Of a DNA stretch of 64,000 bases, positions 19,871 to 29,167 are shown piece by piece. The notes beneath the pieces were generated by a model. The model was not told the origin of the DNA. It saw nothing but the letters and a program-made list of their open reading frames with translations, and did no database searches. Made by a program: the position numbers and the translations under genes. Position 1 is the stretch's first letter. Each line of letters starts with the position of its first letter. Source of the stretch: Mycobacterium sp. OAS707 (lineage in GTDB: Bacteria; Actinomycetota; Actinomycetes; Mycobacteriales; Mycobacteriaceae). Where the stretch lies: positions 806,001-870,000 of the forward strand of contig NZ_JADBDS010000003.1 in assembly GCF_014873705.1 (NCBI RefSeq), given 5' to 3'.

Positions 19871-20335
19871 CTAGCAGAGTTTGTCGGTTGCGATCCGAAT
19901 GTAGTCAGCGGTCGCCGCATCAACCTCATCGGCAGAGGGCACGGCGGAGCTCATGTGTGCGGTGCGCACGTCGCCGCGCACCAGCGGCACAACGACATCC
20001 CACACCGCCTGATCACTCTGCTTGGCGGCGCGGGCCTGGCACACATAGGACCCGATGCGCAGGGCCATCAGGTCGCTCGACGGCTTGACTCCCGCGGCGT
20101 TCAGCGAGTCGAGGTAGGCGCGCTGCTGGCCGGTGACGACCATTGCGTTGGTATCACCCTGCGGTTGCTCGGGGGCGGGCGCGGTCTGCGATACCGGCAT
20201 GCCGACGGTTGCCATCACGTCATCGGCGACGGAGCATCCAGTCAGCAGGGCCGCCGACGAAGCGACAAGCAACGTGGTTGCCGAGCAACCAAAAAAGGTT
20301 GCTAGACACCTCGGTCGTCGTTCGGCGTGCAGCAC
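19871..20335 (-). CDS. DUF732-type lipoprotein
   Basis: A 154-residue protein with a lipoprotein signal peptide ending in LLTGC, so Cys near residue 34 is the probable lipidated residue. The mature part carries the DUF732 pattern of mycobacterial exported proteins: a helix starting QRAYLDSLNAAGV, then SDLMALRIGSYVCQA and a C-terminal Cys in TDKLC, the two cysteines likely forming a disulfide. GTG 20335 is the assumed start. The stop is 13 bases before the cutinase-like start, suggesting co-transcription. In M. tuberculosis fbpD and Rv3802c are adjacent, so this gene is an extra member here. Molecular function unknown. Confidence 0.75.
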   Translation of the reverse strand: MLHAERRPRCLATFFGCSATTLLVASSAALLTGCSVADDVMATVGMPVSQTAPAPEQPQGDTNAMVVTGQQRAYLDSLNAAGVKPSSDLMALRIGSYVCQARAAKQSDQAVWDVVVPLVRGDVRTAHMSSAVPSADEVDAATADYIRIATDKLC

Positions 20336-20386
20336 TCCTCCAAGGTACCGGCTGCCGCTGAGCGAACCGGTTGACCGAGATCGTGC

Positions 20387-21265
20387 CTACTTGATCGTGG
20401 CGGCGAGTTCGCCCGACATCGCGCCGAGCTGACCCGACCAGGTACCCCAGTCGTGTTGAGGGCCGTCGGGGAAGTCGAAGTGCCCGTTGTGCCCGCCGAC
20501 GTTGCGGTAGTGCTGGTAGAACGTGCGGTTACTGCCCTGGGCCTGATCGCAGTAGCCGATCATCGCGGCGGGGTCGCTGCAGCTCAGCGTCGACGGGCTC
20601 ATCACCCACAGCCGCGTGTTGTTGTCCGCCAGCAGTTGCACGTGCACGTCGGGGTCGTGCCACTTCCACCGGCCCAGCTGTGGCAATCCCCACATATTGC
20701 GGGTGTCGACGCCGCCGAACTGCGCCAGCCCAGCGGTGATTGCGCCGTTGGTATAGGTGTTGGACGGGGTGAGGAACCCCGACAGTGAGCCGGCGAAGCG
20801 GTAGCGGTCGGGGTGGAACGTCGCGATCGTCAGCGCACCCGTGCCGCCCTGGGCGGCGCCGACGATGCCGTGGCCGCCCGGCGCCAGGCCCTTGTTGGCG
20901 GCCAGCCAGTCGGGCAGCTCGTTGGCCAGGAAGGTCTCCCATTGCATGGAGCCGTCCTGCTCCCAATCGGTGTAGAGGCTCCACGCGCCGCCTGCAGGTG
21001 CGGCCACCGAGATGCCCTTGCCTGCGAGCGTGTTCATCGCATTGCCTGCGGTCACCCAGTTGCTGACGTCCGGCGCGGCATTGAACGCGTCGAGGAGGAC
21101 GACCATGTGCGGGCCACCGGCCTGGAAGGCGACGGGGATGTCGCGGCCCATGGCAGCCGAAGGGACCATCAGCATTTCGACCTGGGCGCTGGCGGTCGGT
21201 GCTGTGGCGGTCCACAGTCCCGCGGCAAGCACAACGGTCAAGAGCGCTCTTACCCACCCACGCAT
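20387..21265 (-). CDS. fbpD: Antigen-85-related protein FbpD/MPT51
   Basis: A 292-residue secreted esterase-fold protein (signal peptide MRGWVRALLTVVLAAGLWTA and on, cut after TASA). It is related to mycolyltransferases but the nucleophile elbow reads VGAAQGGTGAL, with Gln where the antigen 85 proteins have the catalytic serine. This loss is the hallmark of MPT51, so a non-enzymatic, ligand-binding role (fibronectin or sugar) is likely from family knowledge. ATG 21265 was chosen because GAGGTGG sits five bases upstream; in-frame starts further up lack such a site. Confidence 0.9.
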   Translation of the reverse strand: MRGWVRALLTVVLAAGLWTATAPTASAQVEMLMVPSAAMGRDIPVAFQAGGPHMVVLLDAFNAAPDVSNWVTAGNAMNTLAGKGISVAAPAGGAWSLYTDWEQDGSMQWETFLANELPDWLAANKGLAPGGHGIVGAAQGGTGALTIATFHPDRYRFAGSLSGFLTPSNTYTNGAITAGLAQFGGVDTRNMWGLPQLGRWKWHDPDVHVQLLADNNTRLWVMSPSTLSCSDPAAMIGYCDQAQGSNRTFYQHYRNVGGHNGHFDFPDGPQHDWGTWSGQLGAMSGELAATIK

Positions 21266-21396
21266 AAAGCCCACCTCACGTCGCATTGGTCCCCGCCGGA
21301 GGTAGTGAATCATATTGACGGGACAGGGCGCTCCCGAAACGAGCACGGCGGCGACCCCCGAGGGGATCGCCGCCGTCGAACGTATTGCTGTTGCGA

Positions 21397-22449
21397 TTAG
21401 CCGCCGTTGGTGGCTGCGGCGGCCTGGGCCGCCGGAGCCGCTTGCGGCGTTGCGCCGAGCACCCGCTGGATGTCGGGCTTCATCTGCTGCAGCTGCTGAC
21501 CCCAGTAAGGCCAGTCGTGCACGCCGTCGGACGGGAAGTTGAACACGCCGTTGCGACCGCCGGCGGCGAGATAGTTCTCCTGGAACGTCTTGTTCGTGCG
21601 GAGAGTGAAGCCCTCCAGGAACTTGGCGTTGAACAGGTTGCCCGCCGACAGACCCGCGCTCAGGTCGTTCGGGGTGCCGTTACCGCAGTACACCCAGATG
21701 CGGGTGTTGTTGGCGACCAGCGTCGACATCTGCACCATCGGATCGTTGCGCTTCCATGCGCTGTTCGCGTCCTCGGTCTTGCCCCACATGTCGTCGGCCT
21801 TGTAGCCGCCTGCGTCACCCATCGAGATGTTGACCAGCATCGGCCACCAACCCTCGGACAGGTTCAGGAAGCCGGACAGCGAAGCCGCGTACGGGAACTG
21901 CTCCGGGTGGTAGATCGCCAGCGTCAGCGCTGCCGAACCTGCCATCGAAAGACCGACAACGGCGCTGCCGGTCGGCTTGACCTGCTTCTGAGAAGCGAGG
22001 TATGCGGGCAGCTCCTGAGTCAGGAACGTCTCCCACTTGTAGGTCTGGCAGGCGCCGGTCTTCTTGCTGCACGCAGGCGAATACCAGTCGCTGTAGAAGC
22101 TGGACTGGCCGCCGACCGGCATGACCACCGAAAGGCCCGAGTTGAGGTACCACTCAAAGGCCGCGGTGTTGATGTCCCAGCCGTTGAAGTCATCCTGTGC
22201 GCGCAGACCATCGAGCAGGTACACGGCCGGTGAATTCGGCCCGCCGCTCTGGAACTGCACCTTGATATCGCGTCCCATCCCCGCTGACGGAACCTGGAGG
22301 TACTCGACCGGCAGACCCGGACGAGAGAAAGCCCCCGCAGTCGCCGAGCCGCCGACGACACCTACGAGGCCGGGCAACACGGCGGCGGCCATGGCCGCAA
22401 TCGTGAGCCGACGCACCCAGGCGCCGCGCATCTTCCCAACGAACTTCAT
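21397..22449 (-). CDS. fbpA: Antigen 85 mycolyltransferase FbpA
   Basis: A 350-residue secreted mycolyltransferase that forms trehalose dimycolate and transfers mycolate to arabinogalactan. After the signal peptide (cut after TAGA), the mature protein starts FSRPGLPVEYLQVPS, the diagnostic antigen 85 N terminus. The nucleophile motif is VGLSMAGSAAL, and the C-terminal HDWPYWGQQL supplies the catalytic histidine. An Ala/Gln-rich tail of about 20 residues extends past the fold. ATG 22449 precedes the membrane-type leader. Confidence 0.94.
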   Translation of the reverse strand: MKFVGKMRGAWVRRLTIAAMAAAVLPGLVGVVGGSATAGAFSRPGLPVEYLQVPSAGMGRDIKVQFQSGGPNSPAVYLLDGLRAQDDFNGWDINTAAFEWYLNSGLSVVMPVGGQSSFYSDWYSPACSKKTGACQTYKWETFLTQELPAYLASQKQVKPTGSAVVGLSMAGSAALTLAIYHPEQFPYAASLSGFLNLSEGWWPMLVNISMGDAGGYKADDMWGKTEDANSAWKRNDPMVQMSTLVANNTRIWVYCGNGTPNDLSAGLSAGNLFNAKFLEGFTLRTNKTFQENYLAAGGRNGVFNFPSDGVHDWPYWGQQLQQMKPDIQRVLGATPQAAPAAQAAAATNGG

Positions 22450-22567
22450 GCTTCTACCTATCCCATCTGTCGAATGCCGCACAGCAGACACGAGGCGCCG
22501 TGCCCGTGCAGTCAACCACAACTTGCTGTCATCCCTCTATTCAGCGTGTATTGTCCCTGGTCGCTCC

Positions 22568-23566
22568 TCACCCGTTGAGGGTCGCGATCAGGTCTGGTTT
22601 CAGTGACATCAACTGCTGACCCCAGTACGGCCACGCGTGGTTACCCGCGGTGGGAAATACAAAGGTGGCGTTGTTGCCGCCGGCCTTGGCGTAGGCCTCC
22701 TGAAAGTCCTTGTTGCTCTTCAGCGCCATGCCTTCGAGGCTGTCTGCGTTGAATTGCTGATTCGGATCGGGGTTCGGATTGACGGGGCTGTTACCACCGG
22801 GCGCGCAGTAGATCCACAGCCTCGTTCCGTTGCCGACGATGCGCGTCACCTGCTGGATCGGGTCGTTTCGTTTCCACGCGGAATCCCAAGGCGCGCCCCA
22901 CATGTTGTCGACGTTGTAGCTGCCCGCATCCAGCATCGCGACGCGGATGGCCTGCTGCATCAACAGCGCCGAAGGGTTCAAAAAGCCCGACAACGACGCG
23001 GCGTATTTGAACTGCGACGGGTGGTATGCGGACAGAATCAGCGCCGCACCACCCGACATCGACAGTCCGACAACGCCGTTGCCCGTCATCGAGATCTGCT
23101 TGTTGGTGGCCAGCCACTGCGGAAGCTCAGTTGTGAGAAACGTCTCCCACTTATAGGTGTAGCCCTGGTTGTTGAAGCTCGACGGCGAATACCAGTCGGA
23201 ATAGAAGCTGGACTGCCCGCCGACGGGCATCACCACAGCGACACCGGAGTTGTAAAACCACTCGAAAGCGGGGGTTTCGATATCCCAGCCGTTGTAGTCG
23301 TCACGTGCACGCATGCCGTCGAGCAGGTAGACAGCCTTGTTCGAGGCGGCGCCTGCGGGCTGGAACTGAACGCGGACGTTGCGGCCCATCGACGTCGAGT
23401 ACACGTCGAGGTATTCGACGGGCAGACCCTCACGCGAGAACGCGCTGGCGTGCGGGGTGCCGCCGACGACGACCAACAGCGCGGGCAGCGTCAGCAGCGC
23501 GGCGGTGACCGCAAGCAGGCGGCGAAGCCGAAAAGGCACAGCGTTGAGCGCCGATGGCCTGGGCAT
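22568..23566 (-). CDS. Second antigen 85 mycolyltransferase
   Basis: A 332-residue paralogue of the neighbouring fbpA, also secreted (leader ending THASA, mature start FSREGLPVEYLDVYS). The nucleophile motif VGLSMSGGAAL and the C-terminal HAWPYWGQQL are intact, so it should be an active mycolyltransferase. It lacks the Ala-rich tail of FbpA. The two start codons share the upstream string GGTAGAAGCA-like, consistent with local duplication. Which of FbpA, FbpB or FbpC it corresponds to cannot be decided here. Confidence 0.9.
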   Translation of the reverse strand: MPRPSALNAVPFRLRRLLAVTAALLTLPALLVVVGGTPHASAFSREGLPVEYLDVYSTSMGRNVRVQFQPAGAASNKAVYLLDGMRARDDYNGWDIETPAFEWFYNSGVAVVMPVGGQSSFYSDWYSPSSFNNQGYTYKWETFLTTELPQWLATNKQISMTGNGVVGLSMSGGAALILSAYHPSQFKYAASLSGFLNPSALLMQQAIRVAMLDAGSYNVDNMWGAPWDSAWKRNDPIQQVTRIVGNGTRLWIYCAPGGNSPVNPNPDPNQQFNADSLEGMALKSNKDFQEAYAKAGGNNATFVFPTAGNHAWPYWGQQLMSLKPDLIATLNG

Positions 23567-23694
23567 CTGTTGCTTCTACCGTCCGTTCACGTATGCACGC
23601 CGTAGCAACGGCGGTCTCGAGGTGGCTATCGCGCCAACATGGCTGCGGCGTTACCGAATTCCCAGAAAAGTGCGCCACCTAACACCGCTGGCCG

Positions 23695-25779
23695 TCACGG
23701 TCCCGTCGCTGGCATGCCGGTATAGGGCGCGCCCTTTGGTGGCGGTATTTCGAGTCCGCAGCGGACGAGCTCATACATCGGAACGCGATTAATTCGGTAA
23801 CTGGTGAATTCTGGCGAGTGCAACAGGTTGGACGCGAACCTTCGCAAACCCATCGGACCACGCACCGCGGTCAGCATGGCGTCGGTCGCCGGGCACTTCA
23901 GCGCGGCCCTGGCCTGTAGCACCCAGTCCTCGTCCAGGTAGGGCGGAATGAACGGCGGCATCGTCAGGAACGGCCCGTCGGCCACGGCCCAGTCGGGGAA
24001 CAGGTTCTTGTCGTGTCCGATGCGGCCATCGGTCAGGCGTTGCGTGTGCGCCGCCAATGGGTTTGCCAGGCCGATCTGGTCGAGCACCCGCACGTCCAAC
24101 CCGACGTTCATGCCAAGCATGCCGAGGTTGGTGAAAAACACTGTGTGCGGTCCTTTGTAGTCCTTGCGCACATCGGCAGGCATGTCGGGCGGCGGCGGAA
24201 CGGCGGGCACCACGTCCCATTGGTCATAGTTGCCCGACGGCAGCAGAAGCGCGCCGTCCGGAGTGTTGTTCAACGCGACGAGCACAGCCCGCATACGCGG
24301 ATAGTCAAGGTAGTCAGCGGCGGTCAACGGATGCGGGTTGCCGGTCGCCTGCGAGTAGAACCGGCGTTCGTCGACGATTCCGGTGTAGGTGACGCGGGTC
24401 GCGTCGGACCCCATCCCGGGCGAGTTGGCAGCCCACAGCGACCACGCCGCCACCGCGAGCCACAGCACACCCGTCGCGCTGGCGAACAAATATGCTGGGC
24501 CCCTTGGCATTTGAGCGCCGTCGGGCAGCGCCATTGGGATGACGGCCACCGGCGCCAGCAGACAGAACAACGGTGTGAGCAGCACGCGGCCGTGCATGAA
24601 GTCGCCGCCCTGGCGAATCCAGTAGATGGCCTGCAGCAGCCCACTGACCAGCATGAAAATCACGACCGCAGAAGGGCTTTGCACTCTACGCGCCAACCAG
24701 GTGTAGCCAGGCGGCGTTGCGCGGCGGATCCACCACGGCCTGCCGCGAGTGGCCAACGCGACCAGGCCGAGCCCGACGAGCAGTATCGCAGGAGCCCACA
24801 GCAGGTATGGACGGTTGAAGTTGGCCAGGTACACAAAGCCTTGCGTCCATTTGGATCCCGACGCATCCTTGGCGATGGCCGTGCTCGGGTAAAGCAGGCC
24901 GTAATAGCCCATCCGGAAGATCTGATAGCCCACCGGTAGCAGGCCGCCCGCGACGATGATCAGCACGCGCCGTCGCCAGCCACGGGCGGCCACGAGCATC
25001 ATGACCAGTGCGAGCCCACCGATGAGCGCCAACTCCGGACGCACCAGGACGCTCAGCCCCGCAACGAACGCCAGTGCCGCATCGAAATATCGGCTGACGA
25101 CATTGGTGGCGGGCGGCGGCACGGGCGGGCCGGCATAAGGCGCTCTGCGGAGCGTCGGGGGGGCGCCGCGACGCGGCATCGGTTGCTGTTGGGGGACGGA
25201 AACGGCGCGCAAGGCCTGCGACCAGCAGACCATCATCCACCACAGCAGGCCCAAATACGCCATCACCAAACCGTTTTCGAGACCGGACGTGGCGAAGTCG
25301 CGGGCGGGCGGAACCGCGATGTAGACCAGCGCGCCCGCAGGCAGCAGCAGCGCGCGTCGACCGCGCAGCCCGGGGGCGTAGAGCCTGCCCGCGCCGAGCA
25401 TCGCCAGCGCCATCCCGGTGACACTGAGCACCAGCGCGACGACCAGCGCGACGTACTCGAGCCGCACCGGGCCGCCGATCCAACCACCGAGGGTGATCAG
25501 GTAGGTCCAGATCGTCGACGTGTTGGCCTCCACCCGCTCGCCCGCGTTGAACACCGGACCGTTGCCTGCCAAGAGGTTTCGCACCGTGCGCAACACGATC
25601 AGGCCGTCGTCGGCGATCCAGCGACGCTCCCACGCCCCCCAGCCGAACAGTGCGCAGACCACGACCACACCGAGCCACAGGCTGATGCGTGCCGTCACGC
25701 CATACGGAAACGCCGGCCACCGGGCCAGGCGCTCAGCAGCCGGAGTCCGGATTCGCTCAGCTGAGGAAGACTGCGGCAC
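23695..25779 (-). CDS. aftB: Terminal beta-(1,2)-arabinofuranosyltransferase AftB
   Basis: A membrane GT-C transferase that adds the terminal beta-1,2-linked arabinose of arabinogalactan and lipoarabinomannan. About ten helices are followed by a periplasmic C-terminal domain. The catalytic region ERRWIADDGLIVLRTVRNLL holds the conserved Asp pair; later conserved blocks include PPARDFATSGLENGL, QGGDFMHGRVLL and FFTNLGMLGMNVGLDVR. It carries a Pro-rich loop of about 30 residues (near PQQQPMPRRG) that I do not recall in the M. tuberculosis protein. GTG 25779 overlaps ubiA by 23 bases; GTG 25698, which aligns with the M. tuberculosis start, is an alternative. Confidence 0.92.
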   Translation of the reverse strand: MPQSSSAERIRTPAAERLARWPAFPYGVTARISLWLGVVVVCALFGWGAWERRWIADDGLIVLRTVRNLLAGNGPVFNAGERVEANTSTIWTYLITLGGWIGGPVRLEYVALVVALVLSVTGMALAMLGAGRLYAPGLRGRRALLLPAGALVYIAVPPARDFATSGLENGLVMAYLGLLWWMMVCWSQALRAVSVPQQQPMPRRGAPPTLRRAPYAGPPVPPPATNVVSRYFDAALAFVAGLSVLVRPELALIGGLALVMMLVAARGWRRRVLIIVAGGLLPVGYQIFRMGYYGLLYPSTAIAKDASGSKWTQGFVYLANFNRPYLLWAPAILLVGLGLVALATRGRPWWIRRATPPGYTWLARRVQSPSAVVIFMLVSGLLQAIYWIRQGGDFMHGRVLLTPLFCLLAPVAVIPMALPDGAQMPRGPAYLFASATGVLWLAVAAWSLWAANSPGMGSDATRVTYTGIVDERRFYSQATGNPHPLTAADYLDYPRMRAVLVALNNTPDGALLLPSGNYDQWDVVPAVPPPPDMPADVRKDYKGPHTVFFTNLGMLGMNVGLDVRVLDQIGLANPLAAHTQRLTDGRIGHDKNLFPDWAVADGPFLTMPPFIPPYLDEDWVLQARAALKCPATDAMLTAVRGPMGLRRFASNLLHSPEFTSYRINRVPMYELVRCGLEIPPPKGAPYTGMPATGP

Positions 25780-26713
25780 CGATGGTTCCGATCCACGCCA
25801 GCAGGAGGAGTTGCAGCACACGGTCCTTCGACGCGATCTCCTCCGGCTCACCGGCCAACCCACCGTCGACGTCAACCGCGTAACGGAGGACTGCGATAGT
25901 GATCGGAATGATGGTCACCGCATACCAGGATGCGTTGGTGCCGTCGCGCTCGAAGGCCCATAGCGCATAGCACAACACCATCGCCCCTGCCGACAGTGTC
26001 CAGACGAACCGCAGGTAAGAAGCCGTGTAGCTCTCCAGCGACTTGCGGATCTTGGCGCCGGTTCGCTCGGCGAGTTGTAGTTCGGCGTAACGCTTTCCGG
26101 CCACCATGAACAGCGACCCGAAGGTCATCACCAACAGGAACCACTGCGACAGCGGGATACCCGTTGCAGCGCCACCTGCAATCGCGCGAATCAGGTAAGC
26201 AGAGGACACGATGCAGATGTCGAGCACGGCCTGATGCTTGAGTCCGAAGCAGTAAGCCATCTGCATCGCGATGTAGATCGCGATCACGATCACGAGGTTC
26301 AGCGAGGCCAGGTACGAAATGCCCAGTGCCGCAACGCCGAGCACGACCGCGACGGTATAGGCAAGCCAGACCGGCACCACGCCCGCCGCGATCGGCCGGA
26401 ACCGCTTCGTCGGGTGCTGGCGGTCCGCTTCGACATCGCGGACGTCGTTGACCAGATACACCGTCGAGGCGGCCAATGAGAACGCCACGAACGCGATCAA
26501 GACTTTGACCGCGACCTCGCGATAGTCGTAGTGAACGTTCCCGCCGAGCGCGGCCACCGGTGCCAGCAGCACCAGTAGGTTCTTCATCCACTGCCGCGGC
26601 CGGATCGCCTTGATGACGCCGGTGACGAGATTCTTTGGTGGGCCCTTGACCGGTGCCGGTTCTTCACTCATCTGCTGGGCGCTCTCTGCACTGCTGTCAC
26701 TTGAGATGCTCAT
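25757..26713 (-). CDS. ubiA: Decaprenyl-phosphate phosphoribosyltransferase
   Basis: A 318-residue UbiA-family membrane prenyltransferase (Rv3806c type). It transfers 5-phosphoribose from PRPP to decaprenyl phosphate, the first committed step to decaprenylphosphoryl-arabinose, the donor used by EmbA, EmbB and AftB. The metal-binding motif NDVRDVEADRQHPTKRFRP is present, along with the second acidic site (CIVSSAYLIRAIAGG region) and about nine helices. The ATG overlaps the stop of the upstream phosphatase (ATGA), and its own 3' end overlaps aftB. Confidence 0.94.
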   Translation of the reverse strand: MSISSDSSAESAQQMSEEPAPVKGPPKNLVTGVIKAIRPRQWMKNLLVLLAPVAALGGNVHYDYREVAVKVLIAFVAFSLAASTVYLVNDVRDVEADRQHPTKRFRPIAAGVVPVWLAYTVAVVLGVAALGISYLASLNLVIVIAIYIAMQMAYCFGLKHQAVLDICIVSSAYLIRAIAGGAATGIPLSQWFLLVMTFGSLFMVAGKRYAELQLAERTGAKIRKSLESYTASYLRFVWTLSAGAMVLCYALWAFERDGTNASWYAVTIIPITIAVLRYAVDVDGGLAGEPEEIASKDRVLQLLLLAWIGTIGAAVFLS

Positions 26714-27234
26714 CGATCCCCTCCAACCCGATCAGCGACGGCTCCGACCGTCTTCGCGACCACCGCCCCGACCGCGACGCCGGTGAGCACGTCGCTGGGG
26801 TAATGCACGCCAAGAACCAAGCGGGACAACGCCATCGGCGGCACCAGCACCACAGGCAACGGCAGGCCGGTGGTGCGCGCCAGCAAGATCGACGCTGCAG
26901 TGGTGGACGTGGCGTGCGCAGAAGGGAAGCTCAACCGGCTCGGGGTGCCGACGTTGACGGCGACTGCCGGGTGGTGCGGGCGCTCCCGCTTGACCACCCG
27001 CTTGATCACCACGGCGGCGGCGTGCGCGATGAACGCTCCCGCGCCCACCGCAAGCCACGCCTTGCGGCGGCGCGGTTGGAGCAGCGCGCCCAGCGCGGAC
27101 ACCGCCACCCAGCCGATGCTGTGCTCACCGAAATGCGAGAGTGCACGTGCACCTGCCAGCACACCGGGCCGGTCGGCCAGCGCCGACTGCACGGCCACCA
27201 GCGCGGCTTCCTCGCCTCGAGGCTCGTCAGCCAT
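26710..27234 (-). CDS. PAP2-type phosphatase, probable DPPR phosphatase
   Basis: A 174-residue PAP2 phosphatase matching Rv3807c. The three signature blocks are visible: KRVVKRERP, PSAHATS (PSGH type) and SRLVLGVHYPSDV. In the pathway it is proposed to remove the 5-phosphate from decaprenylphosphoryl-5-phosphoribose, the product of the adjacent ubiA gene. ATG 27234 overlaps the last eight bases of glfT2. Hydrophobic segments indicate a membrane protein. Confidence 0.88.
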   Translation of the reverse strand: MADEPRGEEAALVAVQSALADRPGVLAGARALSHFGEHSIGWVAVSALGALLQPRRRKAWLAVGAGAFIAHAAAVVIKRVVKRERPHHPAVAVNVGTPSRLSFPSAHATSTTAASILLARTTGLPLPVVLVPPMALSRLVLGVHYPSDVLTGVAVGAVVAKTVGAVADRVGGDR

Positions 27235-29167
27235 TGGCCGGCGACGATTCCAGCAGCACCGTTTCCCATTTCTGCTTGCTCGACAGCACCGGGAGCGCCT
27301 CGCGGTAGACCCTGCGCATCTTGTTGAACTTGCGGGCGAGGAGCAACTGCCGCCGCAGCGACTCACGAAGCAGCTCGAACATTTTCGCGCGGTCACGCTG
27401 GCGATAGACCACTCCGCGACCGTCGGCGGTGGTGACCGTGACGCCGTCGACTCGGCACAGCGAGAACCACCGGGCGTCCTGCGTCGCGACATTGACCTGC
27501 GGGCGGCGATGGTGCTCGGGGTCGTGCGCCTTGAGCTGATGAATGACGCCGCGGGTCAACCGGTACGAGATCGACAACGCGTTCGTCGGGATGGTGACCT
27601 TCTTGCGCCAGCGCTTGTCCGACGGTGGCGGCAGGGCTGTGGCACCCGGCAGCACCACGGCGTCTGGGTAGCCCTGGCGCATCTTGCGTACCTCGGGCAG
27701 CGCCGATTCCAGAATCGAGAAGATGTGCTCCGGGCCGGCCAGGAAGTCGTCCATCGCCTTGTTCTGAATCGCGACGGTCGAATACTCAAGGCAGAGCAGG
27801 TGTTTGAACGTCGCCTTGAGGTGGCTCGCCAGCAGCCCCATGACGTTGCCGTCCCAGTGCATGGCCGCGACAACCAACCGGTTACGCAGATGGAAGTACG
27901 CCTGCCAATCGATGGCGTCGTCCTTGTCGCTCCACGCCATGTGCCAGATCGCGGCACCGGGCAGCGTGACGGTCGGATAGCCGTGCTCACCGGCGCGCAA
28001 CCCGTAGTCGGCGTCGTCCCACTTGATGAACAGGGGCAGCGGCTGGCCGAGCTCCTCGGCGACCTGGCGCGGGATCATGCACATCCACCAGCCGTTGTAG
28101 TCGACGTCGATGCGGCGGTGCAGCAGCCGGCTGCGGTATTCCTCTTCGTCGTTGAGCCGATACTTCGCGAAGTTGTGGTCGTACTCGGTGTTGACGGCGT
28201 TGGTCCACATGAAGTTCTCTGCGTCGACCATCTCGCCCATCACGTGTAGATGCGACGGCTCCTGCAGATTGAGCATCTGACCGCCGACCAGTGTCGGCGT
28301 CTTGGCGAACCGGTTCATCGCCAAGGCCCGCAGGATCGAGTCGGGCTCGATGCGGATGTCGTCGTCCATGAACAGGATCTGTTCGCAGTCAGTGTTTTTC
28401 AGCGCCTCGTACATCACCCGGCTGTATCCACCGGAGCCACCGAGGTTGGGTTGGTTGTGGATGGTCAGCCGGTTGCCCAGCGCTGCGGCGGCCGCAGCGA
28501 ATCCTGGGTGGTCGACGGCCTTCTGGGTGCCCTGGTCGGACACGATCACAGCGCCGATGACGTTGTCCACCAACGGATCTGAGGTCAGCGCGGCCAGCGC
28601 GTTGACGCAGTCGGCGGGCCGGTTGAACGTCGGAATGCCGACTGCGACGTTGGCCCGGCCCGGCGCAGGCACCGGCGCGTACCAACCGGCGCTGTGCAAA
28701 GTGACCTTGGAATTGGTGGTGATGTCGAACCAGATCCAGCCGCCGTCCTCGAACGGATCGAGACCGATCTCGAACTCGACTACCGCGGGCTCTTCGGAGT
28801 CACCGCTGGAGGCCGGGGCGCCGCCGACCGTGATCCGGGCGCCGGTGGCCTTGGACCGGTAGACGTCGACGCGGGCACTGCCGGTCAACTCGACGCGCAG
28901 CACCACCGACTCGAGCACCGACCAACGCCGCCAGTAGCTGGCGGGGAAGCCGTTGAAGTAGGTGGCGAACGAAACCTCGGACTCCGCGCCGATCTCGAGC
29001 GTGGTGCGGGTCGGCGCATGCGCGCGCCTGGCGTTGGTGTCCGACTCCTCGATGTAGAGCTTGCGGACGTCCAGCGGCTCGCCCGGTCTCGGCAGGATGA
29101 CACGGGAGAGAAGGCTGACCGCCTTGGATTCCGCGGCGTCGAGCGCGCCGGACGGGATGTCACTCAT
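27227..29167 (-). CDS. glfT2: Galactofuranosyltransferase GlfT2
   Basis: A 646-residue GT-A family polymerase that builds the galactan of arabinogalactan with alternating beta-1,5 and beta-1,6 linkages from UDP-Galf. An N-terminal beta-sandwich (about residues 1-160) precedes the catalytic domain, with VAVGIPTFNRP, the metal-binding FMDDDI and the catalytic WDDADYGLR, then WHMAWSDKDD. The helical C terminus mediates tetramer formation in the family. ATG 29167 overlaps the glf stop (ATGA). Confidence 0.96.
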   Translation of the reverse strand: MSDIPSGALDAAESKAVSLLSRVILPRPGEPLDVRKLYIEESDTNARRAHAPTRTTLEIGAESEVSFATYFNGFPASYWRRWSVLESVVLRVELTGSARVDVYRSKATGARITVGGAPASSGDSEEPAVVEFEIGLDPFEDGGWIWFDITTNSKVTLHSAGWYAPVPAPGRANVAVGIPTFNRPADCVNALAALTSDPLVDNVIGAVIVSDQGTQKAVDHPGFAAAAAALGNRLTIHNQPNLGGSGGYSRVMYEALKNTDCEQILFMDDDIRIEPDSILRALAMNRFAKTPTLVGGQMLNLQEPSHLHVMGEMVDAENFMWTNAVNTEYDHNFAKYRLNDEEEYRSRLLHRRIDVDYNGWWMCMIPRQVAEELGQPLPLFIKWDDADYGLRAGEHGYPTVTLPGAAIWHMAWSDKDDAIDWQAYFHLRNRLVVAAMHWDGNVMGLLASHLKATFKHLLCLEYSTVAIQNKAMDDFLAGPEHIFSILESALPEVRKMRQGYPDAVVLPGATALPPPSDKRWRKKVTIPTNALSISYRLTRGVIHQLKAHDPEHHRRPQVNVATQDARWFSLCRVDGVTVTTADGRGVVYRQRDRAKMFELLRESLRRQLLLARKFNKMRRVYREALPVLSSKQKWETVLLESSPANG

